Origin: Halobaculum halobium
GTDB taxonomy: Archaea > Halobacteriota > Halobacteria > Halobacteriales > Haloferacaceae
Direction of reading: 5' to 3'
DNA length: 64,000 bases
Assembly (NCBI RefSeq): GCF_030127145.1
Contig: NZ_CP126158.1
Coordinates: forward strand, 372,001-436,000
A model generated the notes under the pieces. The model made no database searches. It was given only the letters and a program-made list of their open reading frames with translations, and had not been told where the DNA came from. Within the stretch, counting starts at the first letter, position 1, and every line of letters starts with the position of its first letter. The position numbers and the translations under genes were made by a program. Below, piece after piece: positions 18,178 to 25,767 of this stretch.

Positions 18178-18651
18178 CTACCGGAGGAACGATGAGAGTC
18201 GGTCTCTGAGCGAGGAGTCGTCGCCCAACTTCAGGTAGAAGGCGTCGCCGCCGTCCTCGTAGTAGTTCTCGATTCGGCGGACGATCTGAAAGCCGATGTG
18301 CTCGTAGAAGTCCAGCGCCGCCTCGTTCGTCGTCCGCGCGTGACACGACACCGAGCGGTTTCCCTCGGCGACCTCGGCGACGAGTCGTTCCCCGTATCCA
18401 CGCCCCCGAACCCGCGGTGCGATGGCGAGAAACAGGATGTAGCCGTCGCGGCGCGCGGCCGCGAAACCGGCGAGGTCGTCGTCCTCGACCAGGAGATGGC
18501 ACTCCGCTCGCTTGTAGGCGTTCATGAAGAAGCCGCGCCGCTGCTTGAGGACGCCGTCGCGCTCGCGGATCTCTTCTTTCAGCGCCCAGGCGGCCTCGGC
18601 GTGGGCTGCGTCCCCGGGGGGGTCCATACGCTTCTCGACGTTGACGCTCAC
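18178..18651 (-). CDS. GNAT-family N-acetyltransferase
   Basis: A 157-residue acetyltransferase. The acetyl-CoA loop RVRGRGYGERLV is near residue 85, and FYEHIGFQIVRRIENYY near 125 is the usual C-terminal motif of RimI-like enzymes. GTG 18651 (VSVNVEKR) is chosen because the charged N-terminus VNVEKRMDPPG looks native, whereas the nine codons before it are Ser/Cys-rich; an internal ATG at 18627 is another option. Substrate is unknown: protein N-termini and small amines are both possible. It is leftward, divergent from the DUF502 gene. Confidence 0.85.
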   Translation of the reverse strand: MSVNVEKRMDPPGDAAHAEAAWALKEEIRERDGVLKQRRGFFMNAYKRAECHLLVEDDDLAGFAAARRDGYILFLAIAPRVRGRGYGERLVAEVAEGNRSVSCHARTTNEAALDFYEHIGFQIVRRIENYYEDGGDAFYLKLGDDSSLRDRLSSFLR

Positions 18652-18746
18652 GCAGCAGGTACTACTGCTGAAGCGCATTTAACTCCACCGTCGCCGGGAA
18701 TCTCCGCCGAACGTGCGCTCGCGAGTCCGTCCCGGGAGCAGCACCG

Positions 18747-18752
18747 TTTTTA
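18747..18752 (+). promoter_or_regulatory. TATA box for the DUF502 membrane protein gene
   Basis: A T-rich element, GTTTTTATT, is centred about 28 bases upstream of GTG 18778. This spacing supports GTG 18778 as the start of a leaderless message and argues against the longer open frame that begins inside the antisense GNAT gene. Confidence 0.6.
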
Positions 18753-18777
18753 TTCCCGTCACCCGTTCGGAGTGGTT

Positions 18778-19944
18778 GTGTCGGATTGGTCCCCACGGCG
18801 ATTCGGTGACTCGGTCTCCGGAACGGTTCGGAGCGCCTTCGTCACCGGAGTGGCAGTGGTTGTGCCGCTGTTACTCTCGCTCATCGTGCTCGCGGTCGCC
18901 AGCCGCTACGTGTACCAGTACCTCGACCTGTTCTCGACGCTGGTGCTCGATCTCAGCCCGGGTACCCGGTACGTCGCCTCCGTGGCTGAGGTCAGGATCT
19001 CCCTGACGAAGGAGACGCTCATCGAACTCCTCACGCCGGTCGTGTTGGCGTCGTTCATCCTCACGATCGGGCTGTTCATCAACGGGACGCGCTTCGGCGC
19101 GGTCGCGGTGGACTACTTCGACGCCGCGGTCGCACACGTGCCCGGGGTCGGCGCCGTCTACGAATCGTTCCGCCAGATGTCCGACGTGATGCTCAACGAG
19201 GACGCTCAGAACTTCCGCGACGTGAAGCTGGTGGAGTTCCCCCACGAAGGGGCGTATACGCTCGGCTTCCTCACGACAGAGACGCCGGACGCCCTCCGCG
19301 AACCGGCCGGACACGACCGGATGCTGACGCTGTTCTTGCCGCTTGCCCCCAACCCGGTGATGGGCGGGCACCTCGTCCACATGCCCGCCGACCGCGTGAT
19401 GGACGTCGACATGACCGTCGAGGAGGGGCTCCGTGCAGTCGTCACCAGCGGTGTGGCGGTGTCTGGCGGATCAAGCGGATCCGGCGGAACCGATGCCGGA
19501 CTCTCGGCCAAACAGCTCCGGACGCTCTCGCGCGTCGAACACGCGGATCAGCGGCTCGACCCCGAGGCCGACTCTCCGGACGTCCGACGCACCGACCCGG
19601 TGGCTGGTGACCGGGACGAGGAGTGGGACCGCCAAGTCGACCCGGCGCGGTCGGAAACTCCCGCGGATGTGGCTCGCAGAACCCGGGCCCAGCGGGAGCC
19701 GGAAACGCAGGACGAGAACGCGGACGTTGACGATCGACAGCCGTACTCGCTGTACGGAGACTCGGAGGCGACCTCGACGCCCGCACGCGAGGCGGGTCGC
19801 TACGCGGTGGAGTCCGATGAGACCGAAGCGGTTCCCGAGCGGGACGCCGACAGACCGGCAGCCGACCGCGCGGAGACCGAGGACACCCCCGAATCGGTAT
19901 CGCAGAGCGGTGAGGGGGACCGGGGCGACCGAGCTGACGAGTAG
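18778..19944 (+). CDS. DUF502 membrane protein with long acidic tail
   Basis: A 388-residue protein. Two transmembrane helices lie at about residues 23-45 and 78-99, and the DUF502 core continues with DVKLVEFPHEGAYTLGFLT and FLPLAPNPVMGGHLVHMP to about residue 215. The last 150 or so residues are low-complexity, acidic and Arg/Asp/Glu/Pro-rich, and probably disordered in the cytoplasm. DUF502 proteins are widespread in bacteria, archaea and plant chloroplasts (LCV/COV1), with a proposed trafficking or envelope role but no known biochemical activity. The archease gene follows after 36 bases and may be co-transcribed. Confidence 0.85.
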   Translation: MSDWSPRRFGDSVSGTVRSAFVTGVAVVVPLLLSLIVLAVASRYVYQYLDLFSTLVLDLSPGTRYVASVAEVRISLTKETLIELLTPVVLASFILTIGLFINGTRFGAVAVDYFDAAVAHVPGVGAVYESFRQMSDVMLNEDAQNFRDVKLVEFPHEGAYTLGFLTTETPDALREPAGHDRMLTLFLPLAPNPVMGGHLVHMPADRVMDVDMTVEEGLRAVVTSGVAVSGGSSGSGGTDAGLSAKQLRTLSRVEHADQRLDPEADSPDVRRTDPVAGDRDEEWDRQVDPARSETPADVARRTRAQREPETQDENADVDDRQPYSLYGDSEATSTPAREAGRYAVESDETEAVPERDADRPAADRAETEDTPESVSQSGEGDRGDRADE

Positions 19945-19980
19945 GTTAACAGCCAGCGGCGCGAACGCGGCATCGAACCC

Positions 19981-20463
19981 GTGAGCGACGAACTCGACCG
20001 AACTCTCGATGCCGACGATCCGAGCGGGGCTGACGCCGGTTCCGACGCCCGTGGCCAATTCGAACTCCGTGAGCACACTGCAGACGTCGCCGTCGCGGCG
20101 ACCGCGGACTCGCTGGGTGAGGTGTTCGCCGCCGTCGCGGAGGGGCTGACCGCGGCGATGTGCGATTCGGTCCCCGACACCGGCGACCGGTTCACAGTGC
20201 GGGTCCGGGCTGAGTCGCTGGAGGCGTTGTTGTTCGACTACCTCGACGAGTGCATCTACGAGCGGGATGTCCGCGGAGTACTACCGGTCGACCACCGAGC
20301 GACCGTTTGGCGGGAGGGAGCCGAGTGGGCAGTCGAAGCGAGCGCGCGCGGCGTCCCGCTGTCGGCCGTCACCGCACGCGACGTGAAGGCGGTGACGTAC
20401 TCGGAGATGGACCTTGCGGAAACCGAGGACGGCTGGCGCGCGTACGTCGTCTTCGACGTGTGA
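19981..20463 (+). CDS. archease, RtcB cofactor
   Basis: A 160-residue protein starting with GTG at 19981. Its first 27 residues are a haloarchaeal acidic extension; the archease fold begins at FELREHTADVAVAATADS with the conserved His/Asp of EHTAD. FDYLDECIYERD near residue 87 and VTARDVKAVTYSEMDL near the C-terminus are family signatures carrying metal-binding acidic residues. Archease speeds guanylylation and multiple turnover of the RNA ligase RtcB during tRNA splicing. RtcB is encoded 1.3 kb downstream on the same strand, with one membrane-protein gene between. Confidence 0.95.
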   Translation: MSDELDRTLDADDPSGADAGSDARGQFELREHTADVAVAATADSLGEVFAAVAEGLTAAMCDSVPDTGDRFTVRVRAESLEALLFDYLDECIYERDVRGVLPVDHRATVWREGAEWAVEASARGVPLSAVTARDVKAVTYSEMDLAETEDGWRAYVVFDV

Positions 20464-20533
20464 GTACTGGCCTTCGAGGAGCCATGTGAGACGGTCACAG
20501 GATTTACCACCTGTGCGGCCCGCAACGGGAACG

Positions 20534-21667
20534 ATGCGACTTCGTTCCCGGGAGTTCGCTACCGCGGTCGCCGCGCGGGTCGGTGCACTCGTCGCGCTTG
20601 TCGCAAGCGCGGCGGGCGTCGCCACCGCACACGTAGAGTACGTGACCGACGCGGAGAACGGCGACCCGGTCGCGTTCCTGGCGTCGGCGCTATCGGAGCC
20701 GATTGTTCTCCTCGCGCTCGGCGGCGGAGGCGCCGCCGTGATCGGAACGATGGCGGGGTACCTCCGCCTCCGACCGCTCCGAGCCGACGTGGCCGCCATC
20801 CGGAGAGCGCTCGTCGACTACGCGGACCTACTCCCCTGGCTGCTCCGGCTGAGCATCGGTCTGCCGATGGTCGGCGCCGGGTTCGCAGGGTACTTGTTCA
20901 CGCCGCTCGTCACGACGGCCGACACCGCGGTTCCGATCCGACTGTTCGGCGTCGCCGTCGGGTTCGCGCTCCTGTTCGGCCTCGCGACGCGGTTCGTCGC
21001 GGGGGTCGCGCTGGCGTCGTACCTGGTCTTGCTCCCGCTCCACCCCTCGATGTTCTTCGCCTTCGAGTACGTCGCCGGCCTCCTCGCGATCGTCATCGTC
21101 GGCGGCGGTCGGCCGAGCGCCGACCACGTCATCGCCCGGATGGCGGCAAACGACGAGACGGTCTACTCCCGATTCGATCCGTTCTACCGTCGGCTCGCCG
21201 TCCCGGTCGAGCGGCTTGCCGACCCGTACCGCCGATTCGTTCCGACGGTGATCAGAGTGGGTATGGGCGTTGTCTTCGCGTACCTCGCGCTCGCGGAGAA
21301 GTTACTCGCGCCCGGGAAGGCCCTCGCGGTTGTCGAACAGTACGGGCTCTCGACGCTGGTCCCCGTGCCGCCTGAGCTGTGGGTACTCGGCGCCGCAGTC
21401 ACAGAACTGTTCCTCGGCGTGCTCCTCGTCGTCGGCCTGTTCACGCGCGCCACCTCCGCCGCGGCGTTCGTCGTGTTTACCACCACGCTGTTCGGTCTCG
21501 CGGACGATCCCGTACTCGCGCACATCTCGCTGTTCGGGCTGGTGTCGGTGCTGCTCGTCACCGGCGCAGGGCCGTTCTCGATCGACACGGCCGTCTTCCG
21601 GTCGCCGAACGAGCGGGGCGCCCCCGAGATGGGGCCCGACGCTGTGCAGGCCGCCGCGTCCGAGTGA
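20534..21667 (+). CDS. DoxX-like multi-pass membrane protein
   Basis: A 377-residue integral membrane protein. The N-terminal helix may be a signal (VAARVGALVALVASAAGVATA) before a short exposed loop. About eight hydrophobic helices follow; the last four (from FVPTVIRVGMGVVFAYLALAEK onward) have the DoxX/MauE pattern with AVVEQYGL and FLGVLLVVGLFTRATS. DoxX-family proteins are linked to quinone or thiosulfate redox chemistry or oxidative stress complexes. The gene sits 70 bases after archease and 130 before rtcB. Whether the position reflects function is unknown. ATG 20534 starts a short basic leader suitable for membrane insertion. Confidence 0.8.
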   Translation: MRLRSREFATAVAARVGALVALVASAAGVATAHVEYVTDAENGDPVAFLASALSEPIVLLALGGGGAAVIGTMAGYLRLRPLRADVAAIRRALVDYADLLPWLLRLSIGLPMVGAGFAGYLFTPLVTTADTAVPIRLFGVAVGFALLFGLATRFVAGVALASYLVLLPLHPSMFFAFEYVAGLLAIVIVGGGRPSADHVIARMAANDETVYSRFDPFYRRLAVPVERLADPYRRFVPTVIRVGMGVVFAYLALAEKLLAPGKALAVVEQYGLSTLVPVPPELWVLGAAVTELFLGVLLVVGLFTRATSAAAFVVFTTTLFGLADDPVLAHISLFGLVSVLLVTGAGPFSIDTAVFRSPNERGAPEMGPDAVQAAASE

Positions 21668-21799
21668 GACAGGGTGTCCAAGGCGTAAGGAGTCTGCGAG
21701 CGGTCTGGCGAGGCCGGGGCGACGCCGATCTCGAGAGCGGGGGGACGACGGAACCGACCGGTAGTAACGCTATTCCGTCCGCCGATTGGAGCTACGGCC

Positions 21800-23317
21800 A
21801 TGACAGAGACAGCCGAGACCCGAGAGTACGACGGGATCGAACTCCGGAAGGTCCGGGAGTTCGTCTGGGAGATTCCCCAGGCGGGGGAGATGAACGCCCC
21901 GGCCCGCGTGCTCGCGAGCGACGCGCTCCTCGAACAGATCGCAGACGACAAGACGCTTCAGCAGCTCCGTAACGCGACACACCTGCCGGGGATCACGACG
22001 TACGCCGCGTGCATGCCCGACGGTCACCAGGGGTACGGCTTTCCCGTGGGCGGCGTCGGCGCGACTGACACCACCGACGGGTGTATTTCGCCCGGAGCGG
22101 TCGGGTACGACATCAACTGCGGCGTCCGGATGATCCGGACGGACCTCACCTACGACGACATCCGAGGCCACGAGGAGGAGCTCGTCGAGAGCCTCTTCGC
22201 GAACGTCCCCTCGGGGCTCGGCGGCGGCGGGATCGTCGACGGCGACGCCGACACCGTCGAAGCGGTGCTCGAACGTGGGATGGAGTGGGCGCTCGAGGAG
22301 GGGTACGCGACCGCAGACGACCTGGCTCACTGCGAGGACGAAGGCCGGCGGCCGGACGCGCGACCCGAGTTCGTCTCCCAAAAGGCGAAGGACCGCGGCC
22401 GGAACCAGCTCGGGAGCCTCGGCTCGGGGAACCACTTTCTCGAGGTCCAGCGCGTGACGGACGTATTCGACGAGGGCGTCGCCGACTCGTTCGGGCTCAC
22501 CGAGGATCAGATCGTCGTCCTGATCCACTGCGGCTCGCGCGGCCTCGGCCACCAGGTGTGCACGGACTACCTCCGGGCGATCGAGAAGCGGCACGGCGAC
22601 CTACTCGAACAGCTCCCCGACAAGGAGCTGGCGGCCGCGCCCGCCGGCTCAGAGTTGGCAGACGAGTACTACGGCGCCATGTGCGCGGCGATCAACTTCG
22701 CGTGGGTGAACCGGCAGCTCATCACCCACCGCACGCGCCGCGTGTTCGAGCGGGTGTTCCGCGCGGACGCCGACGAACTCGGGATGGAGCTCTTGTACGA
22801 CGTCGCGCACAACATCGCGAAACGGGAGGTCCACGAGGTCGGCATCGACGCCGACGGCACCGCTGTTCCCACTGAGGACGCAGTCGACCACGAGGAGCGG
22901 GAACTGTACGTCCACCGCAAGGGGGCGACGCGCGCGTTCCCGGCCGGACGAGAGGAAGTGCCCGCCGCCTACCGCGACGTGGGGCAGCCGGTGATCATCC
23001 CCGGGAGCATGGGGGCCGGCAGCTACGTACTCGTCGGCGGCGACGAGTCGCTCGCGCAGACCTTCGGCTCGACGGCCCACGGCGCCGGACGCGTAATGAG
23101 TCGAACGGCCGCAAAGCAGGAGTACTGGGGGGAGACTGTTCAGGACGAACTCCGCGATCAGGACCACATCTACGTGAAGGCGCAGTCGGGGGCAACGGTC
23201 GCCGAGGAGGCGCCCGGCGTGTACAAGGACGTCGACGAGGTCGTCCGCGTGAGCGACGCGCTCGGCATCGGCGACAAGGTCGCGCGCACCTTCCCCGTCT
23301 GCAACATCAAGGGGTGA
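21800..23317 (+). CDS. rtcB: tRNA-splicing ligase RtcB
   Basis: A 505-residue 3'-phosphate/5'-hydroxyl RNA ligase that joins tRNA exon halves after intron excision by GTP- and Mn-dependent chemistry. Key sites are CMPDGHQGYGFPVGG (metal-binding region, about 71-85), the metal cysteine Cys107 in DINCGVR, GSLGSGNHFLEVQ, HCGSRGLGHQ, and the guanylylated histidine His427 in STAHGAGR. Length is that of an intein-free archaeal RtcB. The C-terminus VARTFPVCNIKG is typical. It is part of a rightward group with archease. Confidence 0.97.
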   Translation: MTETAETREYDGIELRKVREFVWEIPQAGEMNAPARVLASDALLEQIADDKTLQQLRNATHLPGITTYAACMPDGHQGYGFPVGGVGATDTTDGCISPGAVGYDINCGVRMIRTDLTYDDIRGHEEELVESLFANVPSGLGGGGIVDGDADTVEAVLERGMEWALEEGYATADDLAHCEDEGRRPDARPEFVSQKAKDRGRNQLGSLGSGNHFLEVQRVTDVFDEGVADSFGLTEDQIVVLIHCGSRGLGHQVCTDYLRAIEKRHGDLLEQLPDKELAAAPAGSELADEYYGAMCAAINFAWVNRQLITHRTRRVFERVFRADADELGMELLYDVAHNIAKREVHEVGIDADGTAVPTEDAVDHEERELYVHRKGATRAFPAGREEVPAAYRDVGQPVIIPGSMGAGSYVLVGGDESLAQTFGSTAHGAGRVMSRTAAKQEYWGETVQDELRDQDHIYVKAQSGATVAEEAPGVYKDVDEVVRVSDALGIGDKVARTFPVCNIKG

Positions 23318-23515
23318 CCGCGCCGCCGGGGGCCGGCCGTCGCGGTGCGCGGCTCGCGGTGACGGGGCAGACAGGCGACGCGGCGACCGCTCGCGGCGCG
23401 CTGCGTCGCACACCCGCGGACGCGCCGCGTCCGTCGTCAGGACACGGCGACGGTGGCCCCGTCATCCGTCAAGAAGATTCGCCTCGGCTGCCGGCGGGAT
23501 GCGCGTGTCGGCGCC

Positions 23516-23905
23516 TCAGTAGAACCCGCCGGTGGGGCCGGACGGACCGTCGGAGCCGCCGGGTCCACGCGGTCCCGTCGGTCCGCGACCCTCCGCGAGT
23601 TCGACCCGCTCACCGTCGGTGTCGACGCGTCGCGGGTCGATCTCGCGACCGTCCTCGAATCGGATGAACGAGAGGTAGAATCGCTCTCCGCAGCCCTCGG
23701 CGGCGTCGTCTGCCGGCGGCGGGGCCTCGCCACAGACGAGCGCGACGCCGTCGGCAGCGCCGTTCTCGAACGGCTCGCCGGGCGCGGCGTACTCCCACCC
23801 CTCGAACGGGTACGGTGTGACGGCCTTGTCCGACAGGTAGCCGTCGCGCTCCAGTTCGACGAGGGTTCCACAGTGGGGACAGTAGTAGGTGACCGGGTAG
23901 CTCAT
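23516..23905 (-). CDS. haloarchaeal zinc-ribbon protein with collagen-like tail
   Basis: A 129-residue protein of unknown function. It starts MSYPVTYYCPHCGTLVELERDGYLSD, with a CPHCG zinc-ribbon half at residues 9-13; CGEAPP at about 64 and EGCGERF at about 77 could supply the other ligands. The last 20 or so residues repeat Gly-x-y triplets rich in Pro, Arg and Ser (GPTGPRGPGGSDG and GPSGPTGG), a collagen-like tail seldom seen on small cytoplasmic proteins. ATG 23905 is preferred over the upstream 33-codon extension, which is Arg/Pro-rich. It is divergent from the SnoaL-like gene, starts 92 bases apart. Confidence 0.75.
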   Translation of the reverse strand: MSYPVTYYCPHCGTLVELERDGYLSDKAVTPYPFEGWEYAAPGEPFENGAADGVALVCGEAPPPADDAAEGCGERFYLSFIRFEDGREIDPRRVDTDGERVELAEGRGPTGPRGPGGSDGPSGPTGGFY

Positions 23906-23997
23906 ACCCGGAGGGAGGGGCCGACGGCACTTGCCTCCGTCGGCGGTTGGCGCTGGGAGCGCGGAGTTCAAGCCCCCGGCCCACGAGTCAGGATCTA

Positions 23998-24390
23998 ATG
24001 ACACCCGAGGAGACGGTTGGGTCGTACTACGACGCCCTCCGCGCGGGCGACGCGCTCGCGCCGTTTTTCGTCGAGTCGCCGGCGACCGTGAAAGCGGGGA
24101 TCAGCGAACGGCTCGTGGGGTACGCCGAGATCGCAAACGCCCTGCGCGAGCAGACGCGCACGACCGAGGACTGGGTCGTCGAGAGCAGCGATCTTGAGGT
24201 CGTCGAACGCGACGGAGGCGCCGCGGTCGCGGACGCGGTGTCGCTGTCGTGGTACGACGCCGAGGCGTTCGCCGACCGCTCGTTCGAGACGCGCTGGAGC
24301 GGGACGCTGCTCCCGAGCGACGAGGGGTGGGCCTTCGCGGGGATGCACGTCTCGGCTGCGACTGACCTCGACGAGGGCGTCGATCGCTGA
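23998..24390 (+). CDS. NTF2/SnoaL-like small protein
   Basis: A 130-residue protein with the cone-shaped NTF2-like pattern: an N-terminal helix TPEETVGSYYDALRAGD followed by LAPFFVES, a mid helix, and a C-terminal beta sheet (TRWSGTLLPSDEGWAFAGMHVS). SnoaL-like domains bind small ligands or catalyse isomerase/hydrolase reactions, but many are uncharacterised. ATG 23998 begins the conserved helix. Its stop overlaps the ATG of the next gene by one base, so the two are translationally coupled. Confidence 0.78.
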   Translation: MTPEETVGSYYDALRAGDALAPFFVESPATVKAGISERLVGYAEIANALREQTRTTEDWVVESSDLEVVERDGGAAVADAVSLSWYDAEAFADRSFETRWSGTLLPSDEGWAFAGMHVSAATDLDEGVDR

Positions 24391-24611
24391 TGGTCGGTCC
24401 GAGCATCACGAAGGAGAAGCGCGACGCGACGAACCGGCGGCTCAAGATCGGGTTGGTTCTCCTGATCGGGCTCTCCGGCGGACTCGTGTCGCTCCAGGCG
24501 GACCCGACGCCCGCGCAGATCGCCGCCGCAGTCGGCGTCTCGCTCGGCATCGGAGCGGGCCTGACGTGGTTCGTCGTTCGGACGCTCAAAGAGTTCTCGC
24601 CGAAGCGGTAA
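24390..24611 (+). CDS. small two-helix membrane protein
   Basis: A 73-residue protein whose ATG overlaps the stop of the preceding gene by one base. A basic N-terminus (SITKEKRDATNRRLK) precedes two hydrophobic helices at about 20-36 and 46-62, ending in KEFSPKR. The positive residues on both ends predict both termini in the cytoplasm. It resembles unnamed haloarchaeal families of similar size; no function is known. Coupling suggests it is made together with the NTF2-like protein. Confidence 0.75.
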   Translation: MVGPSITKEKRDATNRRLKIGLVLLIGLSGGLVSLQADPTPAQIAAAVGVSLGIGAGLTWFVVRTLKEFSPKR

Positions 24612-24642
24612 CCGGTCCGACGCATCGAGGATCGGTCGGCGA

Positions 24643-25650
24643 CTACGCGATCCGCTGGACCCAGGCGTCGGGGTCGTCGAGTTCCGCGTCGGTCGGGAGG
24701 TTCTCCGGTCGCTCCCACACCAAGGAGGCGGTTCGGAGATCCCTCCGGTCCGCGACGGCCGCGAAGAACGCAGCACCCCTCTCGTACTGTCGCCGCTTCA
24801 TGCCGAAGCCTAGCAGTCGCTTGAACAGGTTTGTGATGGGGTCGCCGCCTTGCCGGCGCGCGTCGAGTTTGGCACGCAAGTCGTCGTACTCGTCGTCGAA
24901 CGCGCGGTCCATGAGGAGCTCGGCGTACCCCTCGACGGCCGTCATCGCCGTGTTAAGTTCGGCGAAGGAGTCCATCGGACCGGTGCCGTCGCGACCGGGA
25001 CGGGCGAGTTCGAGCAGCGACGACTCGTCGGTGACGGAGGCGATTCCGTCTTCGAGGCGGGCCTCGAGATACCCCGGCAGCCACGGCGCCGCCGCGAACT
25101 CCGCGGCGTGAGCGACCTCGTGGAACGCGATCCAGCGGCGGAACCGCGGGTAGCCGACGTTCAGGTCGATCGCCGCCTGCTGGATGTTCGGCCGAACGAA
25201 GTAGAGCCCGTGATCCTCGGGCTCGGCCTCCGCGAGCAACAGCGGGTCGTACTGTCCGAGGACGTTGCGCGCGAGGAACGCGACCGTCACGGCCATCGTA
25301 CCGGTGTTCAGCGAGCGGGCGACGCCCGGAACGACACCGCCGCCGGTCGCGGTGTCCTCCAGCGGGCGAAGCACCCGCCTGAAGGTGTCGACGTTCGCGT
25401 CGATCCAGTGATGGCGGTGCTGCACCTCGATACTACCGGGGAGATCGAAGTCGACGCCCGAGGCTTCTCGGAGCCCGTCGCGGGCGGCGCGCACGTCGTC
25501 GGCGAACGCCGCGCGCTCTGCCGGCTCTATCCGGAGGTCGCCCGGCTCACAGCCGCCTTTGGCCGCCTCCGCGACGGCGTCCCAATCGATGGCGCCGTCG
25601 GAGGCGTCGGCCGCGTCGGCGATCGCGCGGACGCTCCGCGAGAGATCCAT
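24643..25650 (-). CDS. DUF2342-type zinc-dependent metalloprotease family protein
   Basis: A 335-residue protein of the family annotated as zinc-dependent metalloprotease or coenzyme-F420-biosynthesis-associated protein. The zincin motif HEVAH is in WIAFHEVAHAAEFAAAPWL, with a downstream Glu in YLEARLED, and LNTGTMAVTVAFLARNVLGQYDP and YFVRPNIQQAAIDL are strong family segments. Actinobacterial relatives sit beside F420 genes; none is visible here. Peptidase activity is predicted from the motif but not established for the family as far as I know. ATG 25650 is chosen. The 117 bases to the divergent flavoprotein gene hold its promoter. Confidence 0.87.
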   Translation of the reverse strand: MDLSRSVRAIADAADASDGAIDWDAVAEAAKGGCEPGDLRIEPAERAAFADDVRAARDGLREASGVDFDLPGSIEVQHRHHWIDANVDTFRRVLRPLEDTATGGGVVPGVARSLNTGTMAVTVAFLARNVLGQYDPLLLAEAEPEDHGLYFVRPNIQQAAIDLNVGYPRFRRWIAFHEVAHAAEFAAAPWLPGYLEARLEDGIASVTDESSLLELARPGRDGTGPMDSFAELNTAMTAVEGYAELLMDRAFDDEYDDLRAKLDARRQGGDPITNLFKRLLGFGMKRRQYERGAAFFAAVADRRDLRTASLVWERPENLPTDAELDDPDAWVQRIA

Positions 25651-25737
25651 ACGAGACCTGCGCCGTCCGGCGGGATAGGCCTTCCCCCGGTCTCGAACGG
25701 GCCCGACCGCCGGTCCGCGCTGGTACGGTTCGGGCGA

Positions 25738-25742
25738 TTTAA
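25738..25742 (+). promoter_or_regulatory. TATA box for the geranylgeranyl-reductase-family gene
   Basis: TTTAA within GATTTAAGAG is centred about 28 bases before ATG 25768, again the leaderless spacing. It supports ATG 25768 as the start over the far longer open frame that runs antisense through the metalloprotease gene. Confidence 0.6.
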
Positions 25743-25767
25743 GAGCGCTCCGCGGTCCGATCGGAGC

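Noticed and set aside
18161..18182. Inverted repeat at the GNAT 3' end as a firm terminator
   Set aside because: It overlaps the stop codon and lacks a T tract; kept only as a note within the intergenic entry.
24850..25767. Long open extension before the geranylgeranyl-reductase-family gene
   Set aside because: Antisense to the metalloprotease gene; a TATA box and the FAD motif place the start at 25768.
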